Positions 1 to 9,600 of a stretch of 25,665 nt of DNA are shown piece after piece. The notes under the pieces are model-generated. The model was not told where the DNA came from. It searched no databases and was given only the letters and a program-made list of their open reading frames with translations. The position numbers and the translations under genes were made by a program. Every line of letters starts with the position of its first letter. Position 1 is the stretch's first letter. This DNA comes from Ostreococcus mediterraneus (taxonomy: Eukaryota; Chlorophyta; Mamiellophyceae; Mamiellales; Bathycoccaceae), in assembly GCA_012295225.1 (NCBI GenBank), contig WMKK01000007.1, forward strand, positions 159,326-184,990, given 5' to 3'.

Positions 1-126
1 GGTGATTTCTCGCCATACGCGGCTCGGCTCTGTGCGCCGGTGTCGGCGTCGCGCGTCGACGAGTGTGGGCGATGCGCACGCATCGGTCCTAGCAGGACGC
101 GTCGCCTGCATTAGTCGACGCGCACG

Positions 127-339
127 ATGCCGTTCGCACGGGCGTGGGTGCGAAACAAACGTGTTTATTTACAAGATGCACGCCGCGTGATCGCCGATAG
201 AAAACGCGCGCTAGAGTCGCGAGGTGATGCGAGCACGAACGGTGGCGAGAGGGAAGCTAAGCGCCAGCGAACTGTTGGGGTGGCCTTCGGCGCCGCCACC
301 GAGGACGCGTCGACCTCGTCCTCGCCCTGCGTGCGGTGA
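127..339 (+). CDS. Doubtful small ORF, possibly the 3' exon of a gene starting left of the window
   Basis: The reading frame begins with an ATG at 127 and ends with TGA at 337-339 (70 residues). I do not recognise it. The product is basic and helix-prone in its first half, with a KRVYLQDARR stretch, and has a KRQR cluster like a short nuclear signal. Third codon positions are mostly G or C, as in the clear genes here. A splice acceptor could end at 114 (ctgcattag), and the frame stays open from 115, so this may be the last exon of an upstream gene. An ORF of similar size on the opposite strand (165-389) competes with it. Confidence is low. Confidence 0.25.
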   Translation: MPFARAWVRNKRVYLQDARRVIADRKRALESRGDASTNGGEREAKRQRTVGVAFGAATEDASTSSSPCVR

Positions 340-755
340 TGCATCGCGCGTGCGGCGCAGTACGGGTGCTGCTGTGAACTCGATGCCATTGGCGCGTGTC
401 GTGGACACGACGGTTCGCTGTGCGCTGCGCGCCGTCGCGCGCGAGACGAGGCGCGCGGCGGCGTCTACGTAGCGGGTATACAAACGATGAGCTTTATAAA
501 TTAGTAGGACACAATAGACATAGAAATCACACGCACACCACAGCTTCTTGTGCGTGAGTGTTGAACCGTTTGCATTGAGATACGTAGAATTATTAGTGAG
601 CGCGGGTGTCGAGTCTTCTGAAATCTTCAATGCGCCTCCTCCACAGAGCTCGCCTCTGTCCCGTTGCGTGCGTCTCGCGTTTCACTGCGAGCGAACGTCA
701 AACGCGCACACGCGTGCTTAGATCTATCGTCTCATAGCACGCATCGCCGTACATC
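340..755. other. Gene-free stretch upstream of the uroporphyrinogen-III synthase gene
   Basis: No convincing coding sequence is visible. A TATA-like stretch (tttataaatt) lies near 491-500, in a locally AT-richer part from about 478 to 600. A 35-codon ATG ORF at 630-737 ends 18 bases before the start of the synthase and could be an upstream ORF in its leader. The stretch probably holds the 3' end of whatever lies to the left and the promoter and 5' UTR of the synthase gene. Confidence 0.4.
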
Positions 756-1724
756 ATGTCGTTCGTCGTCGTGTCGTCGTCTTCTCGCGTCGCACGCTTC
801 ACCCTCGTCAGCGCCGGGACCCAACACCAGTCCCACCGTCGCGCCACACACGCGCGAGTGTCGCATCATTGCGTGCGCACGCACGCTTCAACTAGTGATG
901 ATAGTGTCACGCGCGTGTACACCGACAAGAAGGTTGTCGTGACGCGCGAGTTGGGAAAGAATGGCGCGCTCATGAATGTGCTCAAGTCCCGAGGCGTGAC
1001 GTGCTTGGAGATGCCGCTCATCGAAGCCGTGGATGGAGAAGATCTGGAGTCTCTCCCAGAAGTTTTATTAGGCGAGAAATGGGATTGGGTGTGCGTGACG
1101 AGCCCTGAGGCGGCAAAGGTGTTTATAGAAGGGTACGAAAAGGCGGGTAAGCCGAGCGGCGTGCGGTGCGCCACGGTGGGTGTAGCCACAGGGAAGGTGC
1201 TCGCTACCGCCTACCCGGATGTGTTTGCGTTGGATAAACAGTTTATACCGAGCAAAGCCACGGCGGTGACGTTGGTGAAAGAGTTGCCGTGCGATCAAGG
1301 GTCGCTGGTATTGTATCCCGCGAGTAAGAAGGCGGCGACGACGTTAGAGGAAGGTTTAGAATCGCGAGGTGCTACTGTGGTGCGATTGAATACGTATTCA
1401 ACCGAACCAGTAGAAAATTTGGACCCGAAAATAGTACAGGAAGCCGTACGCGCGGATGTGGTGACGTTTGGAAGCCCGAGCGCGGTGCGCGCTTGGGTGG
1501 ACTTGTGCGGCGGCGCGTTGTACGAACACATCACGTCCGCCGAGGGCGTCTTTCAGCCCGCGTACGTGTGCATCGGGGAAACTTCCGCCGAAGCGTGCGC
1601 AAATTGCGAATTACCGGATGTGTTTTACCCGGAAAACCCCGGCATGGATGGCTGGGCTGAGACGGTGTTTCTCGCGCTCGATTTACCAACCACCGACCGC
1701 TGGGGAGGACTTTCTCGCGAATAA
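756..1724 (+). CDS. Uroporphyrinogen-III synthase (HemD), plastid-targeted
   Basis: The enzyme closes the linear tetrapyrrole hydroxymethylbilane, with inversion of ring D, to give uroporphyrinogen III, the common precursor of chlorophyll, heme and siroheme. The product has 322 residues. Residues 1 to about 55 are Ser/Arg/His-rich and acid-poor, as expected of a transit peptide. The HemD fold follows from about 58 (KVVVTRELGKNG) to about 315. Family-type stretches are DWVCVTSPEAAKVF in the first lobe, VLYPASKKA and VVTFGSPSAVRAW in the second, and the YVCIGETSAEA strand near the C-terminus. Sequence conservation in this family is low, but the order of these blocks is characteristic. The ATG at 756 is the first in frame and gives a sensible targeting peptide. 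The next gene starts only about 160 bases downstream on the same strand. Confidence 0.9.
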   Translation: MSFVVVSSSSRVARFTLVSAGTQHQSHRRATHARVSHHCVRTHASTSDDSVTRVYTDKKVVVTRELGKNGALMNVLKSRGVTCLEMPLIEAVDGEDLESLPEVLLGEKWDWVCVTSPEAAKVFIEGYEKAGKPSGVRCATVGVATGKVLATAYPDVFALDKQFIPSKATAVTLVKELPCDQGSLVLYPASKKAATTLEEGLESRGATVVRLNTYSTEPVENLDPKIVQEAVRADVVTFGSPSAVRAWVDLCGGALYEHITSAEGVFQPAYVCIGETSAEACANCELPDVFYPENPGMDGWAETVFLALDLPTTDRWGGLSRE

Positions 1725-1882
1725 TGCGCACATTAGTTTACATATGTATTACATGCACCGAAAGCACTACTTGAACTTGAGCCTAAAATCGAAGAACGCT
1801 CGACCGCGCCGCCGTTGATGGACGTTCGATGGGTCCACACGACTGCTTCGCCACCGCCGCCGCCACACAACTCGACGCAACG

Positions 1883-2188
1883 ATGTTCACCGTGTCCCTC
1901 TCCACCGTCACCGCGCGCCCGACGCTCAAACTTGCCACGCCATCTCGCAAGACTACCATCGCGCGTGCGGTGTCTTACGAAACCATGTCTGGATACATGA
2001 AGTCCCGCTGCGCCGCGGCGAAGACCGCCGCTGATTGGCAAGCGATTGAAAAGGATGCTCCCGGTGCTAAAGCCGCGTACGAAAGCGCGCAAGCCAAGGC
2101 CAAGGCCACGGTGACCACCAAAGCTGACCCCATGGACGCGTTGTGCGCCGACGATCCCAGCGCCGTAGAGTGCAAGGCGTTCGACTAG
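1883..2188 (+). CDS. CP12-like Calvin-cycle regulatory protein, plastid
   Basis: CP12 is a small, largely disordered stroma protein that ties GAPDH and phosphoribulokinase into an inactive complex in the dark through thioredoxin-controlled disulfides. From the ATG at 1883 the product has 101 residues. Residues 1 to about 31 resemble a transit peptide. The C-terminal GAPDH-binding hook is clear: DPMDALCADDPSAVECKAFD, with Cys88 and Cys97 separated by eight residues as in classical CP12. The middle (CAAAKTAADWQAIE) is a degraded form of the usual AWD-VEEL core. Only one cysteine (Cys43) is present where the N-terminal pair should be. An in-frame ATG at 1829 would add 18 residues; I prefer 1883 because it gives a more typical transit peptide. 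CP12 is moderately certain; a divergent CP12-tail protein is the alternative. Confidence 0.75.
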   Translation: MFTVSLSTVTARPTLKLATPSRKTTIARAVSYETMSGYMKSRCAAAKTAADWQAIEKDAPGAKAAYESAQAKAKATVTTKADPMDALCADDPSAVECKAFD

Positions 2189-2486
2189 GTCGTCTGCTCT
2201 GCTCCGCCAGCGCTGGCCTCGCGCTCGCGCGCGCGCCCCTTTACCTCGCTCTTTCTCACGCACGCTACGTAGGTGATGCTTATAATATTGTAATCTACGC
2301 ATAATCGCTCGCTTTATTCGTTTCGTCGCGTACATCGCTCGTCGTGGTGAGAAACATCAAGGTGCCCACGCGCGAGACTCGGAGCTCATCATCACTTGGA
2401 TTGATTGATTGATTACACCTCATACTTCGTAGCACAGCAGCACATTCGTGACTCTAGAGCGAGCTCGTCACGCACACGCACACACC
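2189..2486. promoter_or_regulatory. Intergenic region with the ALIX gene leader
   Basis: No coding sequence is visible. The stretch holds the 3' UTR of the CP12 gene and the promoter and 5' UTR of the BRO1 gene. It contains a (GATT)n-type run (ttgattgattgatta, about 2400-2414). A similar run recurs at 2540-2553 inside the first intron of the BRO1 gene. Confidence 0.4.
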
Positions 2487-5017
2487 ATGTATGGTGTCGC
2501 ACGCAAACGGGTACGTGGTGCGCGTGAAACCCGTGAGATGATTGATTGATTGAGATTGTGACCAACTGTTTTTAGAAGATTATCACTCAACTGACCGTCG
2601 TCGTGCGCCGCATTCGCGTCACACAGCCTGAACCCGTGGACGTGGCGCAACCATTGCACGACTTTGTCACGCGGGCGTTCTCGGAGTCCGATGCCGCGAG
2701 CGTGTTGGATGATTTTGGGGAAACGCAGAGGCTTCGGGACGCCGTCGTGGACGCGACGCTCGACGAGTCGCGACCGCTCGAACAACTCCGCGATAGTTTA
2801 TTAGCGTACTATCGCGCGCTGTGCGTGATTGAGAGTCGTTTTCCAATCAGTGACTCGCCTGGGCACGCCAGGGTGGGCTTTGCGTGGTACGATGCCGGCA
2901 GTCGAGGCACGCCGACGGCGATCGAGGCGCGGGACATTCAGTATGAAAAATGTGCCGTACTTTACAACCTCGCTGCGGCGTACTCACGCGCTGGGGAAAA
3001 GTATGCGAGTGAAGATAGCGATGGTGAAGGCCTAAAGCGTGCGTGTGCGGCGTTTCAGACGAGTGCGGGGGTGTTTGAAACCACAGCGGGGGTGAGTGAG
3101 AAAAAATTGGGTGAACAAGCGCCGACGTTGGACGTCAGCCGTGAATGTTGCGAGGTGATGCAGTTGCTGAATTTGGCACAAGCGCAGGAGTGCTTCTTTG
3201 AAAAAGCAAAAGGAAAGAGTGAGGCGATTTTGGGAAAGCTTGCAAAGCAGACAGGAATGTATTATGACGAGGCGTTGACAAAGGCGCGCGAGACGACTCG
3301 CTTCGCGGCGTACTTTGACGACGCGCTGATGGGGTACATGACGCTTAAGAGTGCGCTGTTTAATGCCGAAGCGCTGCGACTAGCGGCGAGCGTTACACTG
3401 AGCGTGGATGACACCGATGTGGGCACGGCGATTGCGCGCCTGACGCAGGCTCGAGATTTGATTCAGCACGCGATTCGTGACGTACGCGTCGCCGCGAGCG
3501 ATCCGACGCTTGAACGCGTAAAGAAATTCCTAGATGAAAAGATTATGAAAGCTTTGCGAACAGCGGAGCGGGACAACGAGTGTGTTTACATGTGTCGCGT
3601 GCCCAAAGCCGAGGATTTACCCGCACTCACCGGGGCGAACATGGTGAAGTCCGTCGAGTTGTCGCCCGAGTTGCTGTCGCCGACGCGCGAGACATTGTTC
3701 AAGAGCATTGTCCCTGATAGCGGCACCAAGGCTTTAAGTCGTTACACAGAGATGGTTGATGAATTAATTCGAAACGAAACTGATACGCTCGCCATGGCGA
3801 GTGATGAGGCACGCTTGGCGCTTCGTGAGATGGAATTCCCCGAGACGCTCATCGCCCTGTCCACGGCGGTGCCGCTTTGTACAGATTTAGCTGAGCAGAT
3901 TGCGGCTTTCCGTTCGTCAGGAGGTGCCGCAGCGCTGTCAGCATCTTTAAAACGAGTCGACGAGCTTAATAGGCAGTGTTCTAGCGTCGTGAAGACGATT
4001 CGTGAGACACTTGAGACGGAAACCGCAGAGGATGGCGCCGCTCGCGCGATGTTCGGCCCCGCGACGTGGGGCCGCGAACCTTCGAACGCGGTGAACACGC
4101 ACTTGATGCAGGCGTTGAAGCGTTTTGAGGTGGATTTAGAAGTAGCAACAAAAAGTGATGCACAGTTGAAGAATCGCGTGGACGGTGCTGATGGTGTTCT
4201 TGAAATGATTTCGCCTGAAAACTTGGCGACAAACGCACCGACGCTCACGCAGCCCCTCGCGCTCGTAGAGGAGGACGCGTCGGTGGCGACGGACATTCAA
4301 GCCGCATTGGAGGATCTTGAAAATATTGGCAACGAACGCGCTGGAATCGAAGAGCTCATGCGCAAAACGAAATCGGAAGATGATATTCTCTCCAAGTTGA
4401 TGGCGCAGTCGGGTGAGAGCTTGGACGCGTTGTTCGCCAAGGAAATCTCCAAGTACGATGAAGCTAAAAATTGCGTCATGGTGAACATCTCCAAGCAATC
4501 AGATGCTTTATGCAAGTTGCGCGTGCTTCATGATAGATTTGTCCAAATCTACGACGTTGATGGGTTGCGTCGCGCTATTCAAGCTCACGAGCACGACGTG
4601 CGGCACGCGCTCTCCGTCGTCGCTGATTTACGCAACGGCATGGAGCAGGGTGTGCGTTTCTACACTGGTTTTCTTGACGCCGCACGCCACGCGCTCGAAG
4701 ACGTTCAAGAATACGCCAGCACGCGTCGTATGGAGAAAGAAACCTTGACTGAGGAATTACGTCGCAGACAACAACAACAAGAGCGCGCCGCCGAAGAACT
4801 CGCGAGGCACATGTCGGAACGGGCGCGCGTATCGCCGCAACCGTCGCAGTATTATGCCCACACGCGGCCGCAATACGCGCCGCCGCAGTACTGCGCACCG
4901 AGTGCACCACAGTACCCCCAGCAAATGCCACCACCGCCGCCGCCGCCGTCACGGCAACAGCAATACCAAAATTATTCGCGAGACTCGGCGTATTACGAAC
5001 CACCTGGCTACCGGTGA
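2487..5017 (+). CDS. ALIX/BRO1-domain ESCRT-associated protein
   Basis: ALIX-type proteins link ESCRT-III to cargo and membranes at endosomes. The frame is open from 2576, but no ATG precedes the BRO1 fold there. I therefore infer exon 1 at 2487-2510 (ATG, 8 codons), an intron at 2511-2575 and exon 2 at 2576-5017, for 821 residues. The BRO1 domain covers about residues 18-400; typical are DLAQPLHDF-like VDVAQPLHDF, a RFPIS segment and YEKCAVLYNLAAAYS, which matches the YEK-V-FN-AA core. A helical V-domain region follows to about 720. A charged Gln/Arg-rich helix comes next, then a Pro/Tyr/Gln tail from about 760 with seven consecutive prolines, as in ALIX tails that bind SH3 or ESCRT partners. 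The length is near that of animal and plant ALIX. The family call is firm, the exact start less so. Confidence 0.88.
2511..2575 (+). other. Intron 1 of the BRO1-domain gene (65 bases)
   Basis: The donor is CGG|gtacgtg and the acceptor ctgtttttag|AAG, with phase 0 on both sides. Reading through would hit a stop within about 20 codons, while splicing joins the ATG at 2487 in frame to the BRO1 domain. A branch-like gaccaac lies about 15 bases before the acceptor. The size is small, as is common in these algae. The junction is inferred from sequence only. Confidence 0.75.
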
Positions 5018-6113
5018 AACCAAAAGTGTAATGAAATGAAATCGCCACGCGCGTGGTGTACATCAACCAATCACTATCCCCGCGAACAGAAACAACCAAC
5101 AAAGCGGGGTTGACATTTTCCGTTTGTCTTCCGACGCGCGCATACATACACGTTCTCGCGTGAGTCCACAGATCCGTGTCAAACATGCGTTTCAGAACGA
5201 GAAACTTTCATGGCGTATAGAAAACAAAACTTTATGCTCTCGCGCACACTTTCAAGTCATTCTGATTGCATTCACGTCCCCGCGCGCGGTATTTACAGCT
5301 CTTAAGATTACTTGTTGAAACAGTCCCTCGGTGTTGACCAATCATAACTCGAGGCGATCGTTTTACTTAAATAGAACATACATATTAGTACCACCTGCCT
5401 ACAAAGTGTCTCCAATAATGACTCAACGCATGGAACAAAAAGGCAATCTATGTGTGAATTTTGAATTGTTTTTATTCACAGTCACTCTAACATATATTAA
5501 TACAATTATACAGATATGCAAAAATAATAGTTCTCGTGATATACTTGTGAGTGGGTACCCCCTTGGGTCGTCATCGGTGAAAAACAACTACCGTTTTTTG
5601 TGGATTTGGCAACCGCGCCTTGTGATAACGTGGCCAGAGAATTAAAAAGTGTCCACGTAACTCACATCGTCGACGCGCGCGCGAACGCGCGCGCGAACGA
5701 GCGACGCGAACGTCGACGTCGAAGGACATGTGTATCGACGACACTATTTCGACGTATGCGTGCGTCGGCGGCGAGCGCCCGCGACACCCGCGTCGTCCAG
5801 ATTCGATGTTGGGATGAATCGACACATCGCGACGAATGCACGAATGTTCTTTAAAATTCTCCAACTGTGTCAACTTCATGCATGAGCCGCTCACACGGTG
5901 CTTTAAACGCGTCTGCAGCGCATCACGATAGAAATACGACAATACAAAAGTATGTTTACAACCTTAGCCGTGTCAGCTTTGCTAATTTTTGCGCGCGCGT
6001 TCGTCGGGCGTCGTTCGTGATAAACATGGCCACGTTATCATATCAGGGGTGTGTTTTTGAGTGTTTTGCACACGCAGCAGGACGTCACACGACGACGCTC
6101 CCCTGTGCGCCGC
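5018..6113. other. Long gene-free AT-rich stretch
   Basis: This is by far the longest gene-free stretch in the window. From about 5180 to 5650 it is clearly AT-richer than its surroundings. The frames at 5331-5645 (+) and 5571-5942 (-) show neither the codon use of the real genes nor any family I know. A small inverted repeat (AAAAAC at 5580-5585, GTTTTT at 5593-5598) is present. From 5670 to 5720 there is alternating GC and Arg-coding-like sequence. I see no tRNA, snRNA or repeat family. It probably contains the 3' UTR of the BRO1 gene and the promoter of the small gene at 6114. Confidence 0.5.
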
Positions 6114-6533
6114 ATGGCGACGATGATACCGATGACGACGACGATGATGAAGATGACGAGCGTGGCGTTGTCGTCGCACGCGTCAATCTCGCGCGCGCCG
6201 ACCGGGTCGCGCGCACCGCTGCCGCGACGTTTCAAATGGCGCGTCGAGGCTGCCTGTGGTGGGGGTGGCGCGCGCGCGCGAGCGACGGTCACGGTGGCGT
6301 CGGATCGAGGGCGTGACCCGGATGAACAGCGACGAATTGATGAGAATAAGCGTTGGAGGCGAGACCAGCCGCCGGAGGAGGTGTGGGATATCGATAAGGA
6401 GCGAGATGCGTTAATGTACAAGCGCGAGTCGCTCGAGCGCTTGTTGCGGTTGACGCCGGCGAAGACGAATGACGACCAGAGTAAAGATGAGGCAAAGAAA
6501 GACGATGCTGGTGATGCATCGTCCTCGGCGTGA
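6114..6533 (+). CDS. Small unknown protein with plastid-type N-terminus
   Basis: The product has 139 residues and I do not recognise it. Residues 1 to about 62 are rich in Met, Thr, Ser, Ala and Arg and have no acidic residue until near residue 45, which looks like an organelle transit peptide. A compact, highly charged helical core follows at about 64-114, with RRIDENKRWRRDQPPEEVWD and then KRESLERLLRL. The tail (118-139) is Lys/Asp/Ser-rich and probably disordered. I chose the ATG at 6114 because the frame upstream has only a GTG (6051). An overlapping frame (5867-6316) is open but ends without recognisable content. The gene converges on the ubiquitin-ligase gene with about 165 bases between the stops. 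Confidence 0.6.
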   Translation: MATMIPMTTTMMKMTSVALSSHASISRAPTGSRAPLPRRFKWRVEAACGGGGARARATVTVASDRGRDPDEQRRIDENKRWRRDQPPEEVWDIDKERDALMYKRESLERLLRLTPAKTNDDQSKDEAKKDDAGDASSSA

Positions 6534-6653
6534 GCGCGTGCATGTGTGTGCATGTATATATCCATGATATAAATCAGTAAATGTATTATTGTTGGTGTGT
6601 TGTTACAACGACGACGCGAACGATTCGTGGCTAACTAAAAGTTTCGTCGCGCT

Positions 6654-6674
6654 TGTGTGTGCGTGTGTGTGTGT
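6654..6674. repeat. (GT)n microsatellite between two convergent genes
   Basis: An almost pure GT/TG tract with one C interruption is followed directly by a (TAG)n-like run. It lies in the 166-base gap between the stop codons of the convergent genes, so in the 3' UTR of one or both. Confidence 0.8.
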
Positions 6675-6699
6675 AGTAGTAGTACTGTGGTGTAAACAT

Positions 6700-9600
6700 C
6701 TAAGAAAGATCAAAGCTTCCTGAGCCTTCGTTCATGGCATATTGTAAGCGTTCGCTCATCACCTCTTTGCACGAATACGGTGGCAACTTGAGGTAACTCG
6801 CGCACGTCATGGCTGAAGGTAAGTCACCATCCGCGAGCGGCGTCCCAGCCGACAAGATGGCGGCGTCTGAAGATAAACCGACGGCGCACGACGGTTGCTT
6901 GCAAACGACAGTAAGACGGGGCTGAAGAGCAGCCAGGCCGCCAGGTGGAAGACGAGGAGCACCAGTGACGAAGCGCATGAATGCTCGTTGCTGATCCGAT
7001 GAAAACGAGCTGAGAATATCGCAGAAGTTTTGAATCGGAAGCGACTGCGCAGAGTACCCGTGGTCAAATTTGATGCAGTCGACGAGCATCTGGGGTGTCC
7101 AATTCTCACCTTGACCGCAGATGAGAGCCTCCAACTCGGCTTCGTTAAACATTTTCAAACGAGCGAGAGGAAGAATTTCTTCCACGCCCGAGCGAAGTGA
7201 CTCAAAGTACAAGGAGACGCCAGAACCAACGCACGCGTCGACGACGGCGTCGACATATTCGCGCAAGTTCACGGCAGTCACTGGAACGTCGGAACCACAT
7301 TTTGTCAACTCTGACGACGAGTGACCAGGAAGTACAAACATGAGAGAAAGGTCTTCAATGTTTGCACCATCAACGGTGACGTTGCGCCATTCGCTCTCGG
7401 GGCGACCTTCGCGCTTCATGTGCTCAATCTTCGCGGCGGCAGCGTCTAGACGAAGCAAAGTCTTTCCAAGACCTGGATCAAGTTCGACAAGATCGTACAG
7501 TCCCAGAGTCTTACCCATCATACCGCGATAGAATGCTGGAGCGAGAGCCAAATCCAGCATGCGCCCATCTTGCAAAACCTTGGCGATGGCTTGACCGAGA
7601 ATCTTGAAGTTCTTCACGCGGTTCACGTGCTCCTTTGTTCCCTGTTGCATCTTAGTAGATGGAGCCGGAAACAAACCATGCGGAGCAACGACGTGATCAT
7701 CAGCGTTCGATCCACCTTCGTCGCGCCAGAGGTGCAATTTGCGGCGCTTGAACTGCTTCGAAAGTAACGTGAAAAACTCGAGCGTGGGTCCCGTGCCAGT
7801 GCCAACTTCTTCAAAAAACTCAACTTCAAGAACCATCTTGGACGTATTCGGAATTGCAAAAACCTTCTTCGCGCTTTCGAAAATTTGATCACGATTGACT
7901 CGAACCTTTTGTCTTTGCAGACGTCCGATTCGAATCTCACGGCCACCATCCGTGGTCAAAGCGCCATCGCTGCCGTCGCCGTGGAGGTGGTGAAGCATGC
8001 GAGAAAGAGAGAAAGAGACGCATTTAAAGAGCTTTTGTCTCAGCTCGAATGGAAACAACCATGGACATGTTCTCGCGAGAGAAGTGCACCACGAAGGCGT
8101 CGACGCACTGCAGAGAGTAATGGTGTCTTGAAGCTGGCGCGTGAGCTTACCCGTGAGCTTGCCGTGAATAAAAGACTCTTCAGGGAGCGCGACATTGCGA
8201 GCATCCGTCAAAGGTCCACCGCGATCCAAGAGTAACACGCGAGGCGCCGAGATGCTCAACTCGTGTAAGACTGTCAATAATGCGAGTAAATTGTTGAATT
8301 GCGTCGACGTCTCTTCGTTAGACACTGCATTCTTCACCTTGTCTTTGAGCGCCGGGATGAAAGACATCAATGTAGATCGAACCTCGCTGTTACCGAGTTC
8401 AGCAATCGATTCAGCAATTTCAGATGCGTCCGCACTGGAATCTTCGATAATACCACCAAGCTTCAAAGGCGCTGGGACGACATCTGTTGGTTTCGCGGCG
8501 CGATAGGTCAACGTATTCACATTTTCCCAGTTTGACTGCGTCAAGGTTGTCTTATCCACGCTCGCTGACATGGCAATAGCTTGGAGGATGGACGTTGAAG
8601 AATGTAATTCAACACCGTTTGCCGCGAAAACGAGACGATTGGACATATTGGCTGCGGCCGCGGCCTGGGCAAACGAACCAGCTGGCGCCGGAGGAGGTGG
8701 TGCCGCCGCCGCCGCTGCGACGTCGTTTCCTTCATTTCCATTTGTCAAGTCCAAGTCCCGGGTTTCCATAGGCTCATCTGCTTCATCGCCTAAAACAGGT
8801 TCATCTTCATCGTATTCATCACTCATGTACTCGTCACCACCCTCATCACTACCAGTTCCATCTCTACTGTCGCTCTCGCCGTCGCTTTCGCCATCATCCT
8901 CGGGAGGCGGAGTTTGAAGTCTAGAAGATCGGCGCGGCATGCTATCCGCAGCACCTCTCGACGTTCGTTTCTGCACTCTGGGATATAAAAAGTCCTCAAT
9001 CGCGCTGAGTGTGGCAAAAGGTTCAACGAGAACGACGTTGGATGAATAATCAGATAGATCATTCGCGTCGCTGCAGAGCTTGAAACGAATCTTGAATGGT
9101 CGCACCAAACCGGCGAGACTAGAATCTTCACCAGCTCCAGATGATCCGCGGCCACCTCTTCGAGACATGGATGAAATCGAAGTGATCGCTATCGACAAAT
9201 CTTCGCACGAGGACAATGCGTCTGATAATCGCTTGACCAAAGTGTTGAAGGCGTCAGATTCCTTGGTTTGACCGGCAGCCTTGATAAACGCGGCGTAGTT
9301 ATGCACCAGCTTTTGCGTATCATTCCAGTCTTTCGGGATTAAGAAGTCTTTCAAAGCACCAACGGCATCGCACTCCAGTAACTCGAAGGTGCTTGCACCA
9401 GTGACTGCTTCTAAGAATGCAACAATCGCTTCGGTGTCGCTTGACGCGCGAAGCGTTGCGCTCGCGTCGCGCAAACGCTCGACACTCAAATCATCCGCCT
9501 TGCCACCTCGCTGGATAAAAAGCTTAGTATACAAAGTATGCGCACGAGCGACTGCATTGTGATACTCGGGACTTTCCGTAGACGCCGCCGCACGAAGGGC

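Noticed and set aside
630-737. 35-codon ATG ORF before the uroporphyrinogen-III synthase gene as a separate gene
   Set aside because: It is too short, Arg-rich and without any family match; at most it is an upstream ORF.
1733-2335. Long minus-strand frame opposite the CP12 gene (200 codons)
   Set aside because: It is a GC-rich shadow with Arg/Gly-rich content and no family. The + strand frame has the CP12 signature.
5580-5598. Inverted repeat AAAAAC/GTTTTT resembling a terminator hairpin
   Set aside because: The stem is too weak and AT-rich to mean anything in eukaryotic DNA, and it lies over 560 bases from the nearest upstream stop codon.
5331-5645. 104-codon + ORF in the AT-rich gap
   Set aside because: Its codon use and composition differ from all real genes here and no motif is visible; the AT-rich DNA explains the residues.
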